Shown here: positions 13,348-15,335 of the stretch, piece by piece
Position numbering within the stretch: the first letter of the stretch is position 1
Layout: every line of letters starts with the position of its first letter
Source of the DNA: Trueperaceae bacterium
GTDB lineage: Bacteria > Deinococcota > Deinococci > Deinococcales > Trueperaceae
DNA length: 15,335 nucleotides
Assembly: GCA_007128755.1 (NCBI GenBank)
Contig: SKWV01000258.1
Span: 1-15,335, forward strand
Direction of reading: 5' to 3'
The notes under the pieces: generated by a model
What the model was told of the DNA's origin: nothing
Databases searched by the model: none
What the model saw: only the letters and a program-made list of their open reading frames with translations
Translations under genes and position numbers: made by a program

Positions 13348-13353
13348 AGTGTA
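13348..13353 (-). promoter_or_regulatory. -10 box (TACACT) of a leaderless promoter
   Basis: On the minus strand TACACT is followed by 6 nt and the adenosyltransferase ATG at 13341, with no Shine-Dalgarno sequence. It separates this gene from the carotenoid operon 47 nt upstream. No cobalamin riboswitch fits in so short a space. Confidence 0.5.
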
Positions 13354-13387
13354 GCCCCGCCGCGTCCTCGCCAGCGTGGGACGGCGT

Positions 13388-14872
13388 TCAATCGCTCGTG
13401 TCCAGATCGAGGTGCCGCGCGACGCGCGCCGCCGCGTACCGCCCCGAGAGCAGGGCGAGGGGCACGCCACCGCCCGGATGCACGGTCCCGCCGGCGAGCG
13501 CGGCGTTGAGCACGCCGGCCACGGCGTTCGCCGGCCGCAGCGTCGCGAGCATGCCGTGAGGCGCGGCGCCGTAGAGGCTCCCGCGGTGCCCGAAGGCCGC
13601 GAAGGTGGCGGGCGTCTGCCAGCGCTGCACGACGACGCCCTCGCCGGGCTCGAAGCCGTGCCGCGCCAGCACGGCGTGCACGGCGCGCCTCCCCTCGGCC
13701 ACCTCGGCCTCGCGCCCGGCCGCCCGCTGCGTCAGCGCCGGGGCGTTCGCCATCACGAAGCGGTTCTCGCAGCCCGCCGGAGCGTCGGCGGGATCGGACC
13801 GGGCCGAGATCGCGACGTAGAGCGTCGGGTCGCGCGGATGCCGCCCCGAGCGGATGTCGTGGAACTCCCGCTCGTAGTCCTCGGGGAAGAACACGGTGTG
13901 TGAGGCGAGGCGCGCGTCGGTGCCGCGCACGCCGGCGAGCCACACGAGCCCCGACAGACTCGGCTCCCGGTCGCTGACCGGCGCATGCCCCAGCATCGCC
14001 AGCGCCTGCGTCCGGTCGACCGCCACCACCACCCCATCGCAGCGCGTCGCGCCGGCGTCGCTCACGACCTCGCTCACCCGACGGCCGCGCCGCACCAGGC
14101 GCCGCACCTCGCCGCCGTAGCGGATCTCGCCACCGAGGTCGGTCACGGCCTCCTCGAGCGCTCGCGCCAGCGCGTGCATCCCGCCCTCGACGTGGCGGGG
14201 CCCGAGGCCCAGTTCCACCCAGGCGATGTTGTGCAGCACCGCCGGCGCACGGAACGGATCGGCGCCGAAGTACGTGGCGAACCGCAGGAAGAACGTGCGC
14301 AGATCGCCGCGCACGCCGAGCGCGTCGAGCAGCTGCGGCAGGCGACGACCGGGCGCGGCGGCCATGCCGTGGCGGAGCGCGTAGCGCAGCAGCTGTGGGA
14401 GGCCGGGAGCCGGAGCATGCACGAAGACCGGCGCGGCGGCCTCGTAGAGTTGCCGCGCCCGCTCCAGCGCCCGGCGGTAGGCGTCGTCCTCGCCCGGCTC
14501 CAGGCCGGCCAGCGTCCGCCCCAAGTCGCTGCTCACGTCCCACACCCGGCCCGAGGGGAACACGTAGCGCGTCCCGCCGCCCTGGCGCCCGAGGTCGAGC
14601 GGGCACGGCCGGCCCGCCGCGGCGAACGTCGCCTCGACCACGTCCGGCAGCGTCAGCAGCGTGGGCCCGGTGTCGAAGCGGAACCCCCCCGAGCGCCACT
14701 CGCCGGCCTTGCCGCCGGGCGTGGCGGCGCGCTCCAGCACGCTCACCCGTGCGCCCGCGGCCAGCAGGTGGAGCGCCGCGGACAAGCCGGCGAAGCCCGC
14801 GCCCACCACGACCACGTGCGGACGCCTCGGGCCGGTGGCGGGCGCGGGCGCCCGGGGCGAGGGGGCGCTCAT
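13388..14872 (-). CDS. CrtI-family carotenoid desaturase/oxidoreductase
   Basis: This 494-residue FAD flavoprotein belongs to the phytoene desaturase family. After a proline-rich tail the Rossmann motif is VVVVGAGFAGLSAALHLLA (Gly24-Ala-Gly-Phe-Ala-Gly29), then SVLERAATPGGKAGEW and FRFDTGPTLLTLPDV. The last is the pattern of CrtI, CrtD and CrtN enzymes. The middle has the long helical substrate region (FATYFGADPFRAPAVL, GGMHALARALEEAV). The C-terminus ends with the FAD-contact motif GGTVHPGGGVPLALLSGRYA. The length is as expected. Whether it acts on phytoene, on a later carotenoid (CrtD-like 3,4-desaturation) or on a C30 carotenoid cannot be told from sequence. The ATG at 14872 overlaps the upstream glycosyltransferase stop as ATGA. 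The pairing suggests synthesis of a glycosylated carotenoid at the membrane. Confidence 0.88.
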   Translation of the reverse strand: MSAPSPRAPAPATGPRRPHVVVVGAGFAGLSAALHLLAAGARVSVLERAATPGGKAGEWRSGGFRFDTGPTLLTLPDVVEATFAAAGRPCPLDLGRQGGGTRYVFPSGRVWDVSSDLGRTLAGLEPGEDDAYRRALERARQLYEAAAPVFVHAPAPGLPQLLRYALRHGMAAAPGRRLPQLLDALGVRGDLRTFFLRFATYFGADPFRAPAVLHNIAWVELGLGPRHVEGGMHALARALEEAVTDLGGEIRYGGEVRRLVRRGRRVSEVVSDAGATRCDGVVVAVDRTQALAMLGHAPVSDREPSLSGLVWLAGVRGTDARLASHTVFFPEDYEREFHDIRSGRHPRDPTLYVAISARSDPADAPAGCENRFVMANAPALTQRAAGREAEVAEGRRAVHAVLARHGFEPGEGVVVQRWQTPATFAAFGHRGSLYGAAPHGMLATLRPANAVAGVLNAALAGGTVHPGGGVPLALLSGRYAAARVARHLDLDTSD

Positions 14873-15335
14873 CCGTACCGCCTCCCCCGCCACGCGTAGC
14901 CGGAGCCCCACCGCAGGGAGAGCGCCACGATCGGCGCGAACGCCAGCGCTCCGAGAGGCTGGAGCACGGCCTCGAGCGGCGAGCGGAGCGACAGCGCGTT
15001 CGTGGCCGCCCGCAGGAGCACGCCCCCGAGCGCGATGGGCCACCAGCGGGCGTCGACGAGGGCGAGCGGCCACGCGAGCGTGTACGTCACCAGGTTGAGG
15101 AGCAGCAGCGCCACCAGGGCCCACCTCCGGCCACCGACCGCGGCGAGCGCGTTCTTGCCGAAGCCCTCCACCACCTCCTCGTAGCTCCGGTACATCCTGG
15201 TGCTCAGCATCCGTCCGCCGAGCCTGAACGCCACGCGGAGGCCCATCCCCTTGGCGAGCTGCGCCAACCGCACGTCCTCCAGCACCTCGGCCCTGACGGC
15301 GGCGTGCCCCCCGACCGCGCGGTAGGCGTCCCGGC
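14869..15335 (-). CDS. Family 2 glycosyltransferase, C-terminal part (5' end outside window)
   Basis: The frame is open to the right edge, giving the last 154 residues. It begins with YRAVGGHAAVRAEVLEDVRL, the GGH and EDV segments of the catalytic core of membrane GT2 enzymes, where the Asp of EDV is the probable base. FRLGGRMLSTRMYRSYEEVV and EGFGKNAL follow, matching the region after the active site in carotenoid or hopanoid-type GT2 proteins (CruC/HpnB-like). Membrane helices follow at WALVALLLLNLVTYTLAWPLA, in the segment WWPIALGGVLLRAAT, and around LEAVLQPLGALAFAPIVALSL. The protein ends WRGRRYG. Coupling by ATGA to the CrtI-family gene supports a carotenoid substrate. The donor sugar is unknown. 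Confidence 0.82.
   Translation of the reverse strand, partial: RDAYRAVGGHAAVRAEVLEDVRLAQLAKGMGLRVAFRLGGRMLSTRMYRSYEEVVEGFGKNALAAVGGRRWALVALLLLNLVTYTLAWPLALVDARWWPIALGGVLLRAATNALSLRSPLEAVLQPLGALAFAPIVALSLRWGSGYAWRGRRYG

Noticed and set aside
13342..13387. Cobalamin riboswitch upstream of the adenosyltransferase
   Set aside because: Only 46 nt separate the two genes and the mRNA appears leaderless; a cobalamin riboswitch needs far more space.

Overview
The window is about 70% G+C and carries 16 supported protein genes on both strands. Two of these run off the window edges. It has no RNA genes, insertion sequences, CRISPR arrays or phage genes. The gene mix is housekeeping: TypA, ScpA, menaquinone methyltransferase, class 2 dihydroorotate dehydrogenase and ATP:cob(I)alamin adenosyltransferase. 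Alongside it are a carotenoid gene pair and a signalling block. A recurrent TANNNT box lies 5-6 nt upstream of start codons that have no Shine-Dalgarno sequence, which is the leaderless promoter layout known from Deinococcus. With menaquinone, CrtI-type carotenoid genes and a short MnmG-like protein, this suggests a high-G+C Deinococcota bacterium, perhaps of the Truepera lineage. That placement is inference; an actinobacterium or another high-G+C phylum is not excluded.

Left part (1-3300): the 3' part of a membrane protein and a 70-residue unknown protein lie on +. Converging on them is a minus-strand operon read from 3116 down to 742: glutaredoxin-like protein, UbiE/MenG, a 200-aa unknown protein and a short MnmG/TrmFO-like flavoprotein. 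The first three genes are joined by ATGA stop/start overlaps. Middle (3293-8427): typA (+) converges on scpA (-). scpA is the second gene of a pair behind a histidine phosphatase, with a GTGA overlap. Divergent from that pair are an SDR oxidoreductase and pyrD (+).

Signalling block (8488-12758, +): a double-domain KaiC-like ATPase overlaps a pseudoreceiver-PAS-LuxR transcription factor by 11 nt. A 293-nt intergenic stretch follows, with a palindrome, a -10 box and a foldable leader. Then come a 63-aa unknown protein and, coupled by ATGA, a PAS-GGDEF diguanylate cyclase. There is no KaiA, KaiB or histidine kinase in the window. The first KaiC domain has lost the catalytic glutamate and the receiver has lost its phospho-acceptor aspartate. 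The simplest reading is a KaiC-like ATPase acting directly on a PAS-LuxR regulator, possibly with c-di-GMP output. This block is the most interesting part of the window.

Right part (12775-15335, -): cob(I)alamin adenosyltransferase with its own leaderless promoter, and a carotenoid pair: a family 2 glycosyltransferase (cut by the window edge) whose stop overlaps the start of a CrtI-family desaturase.
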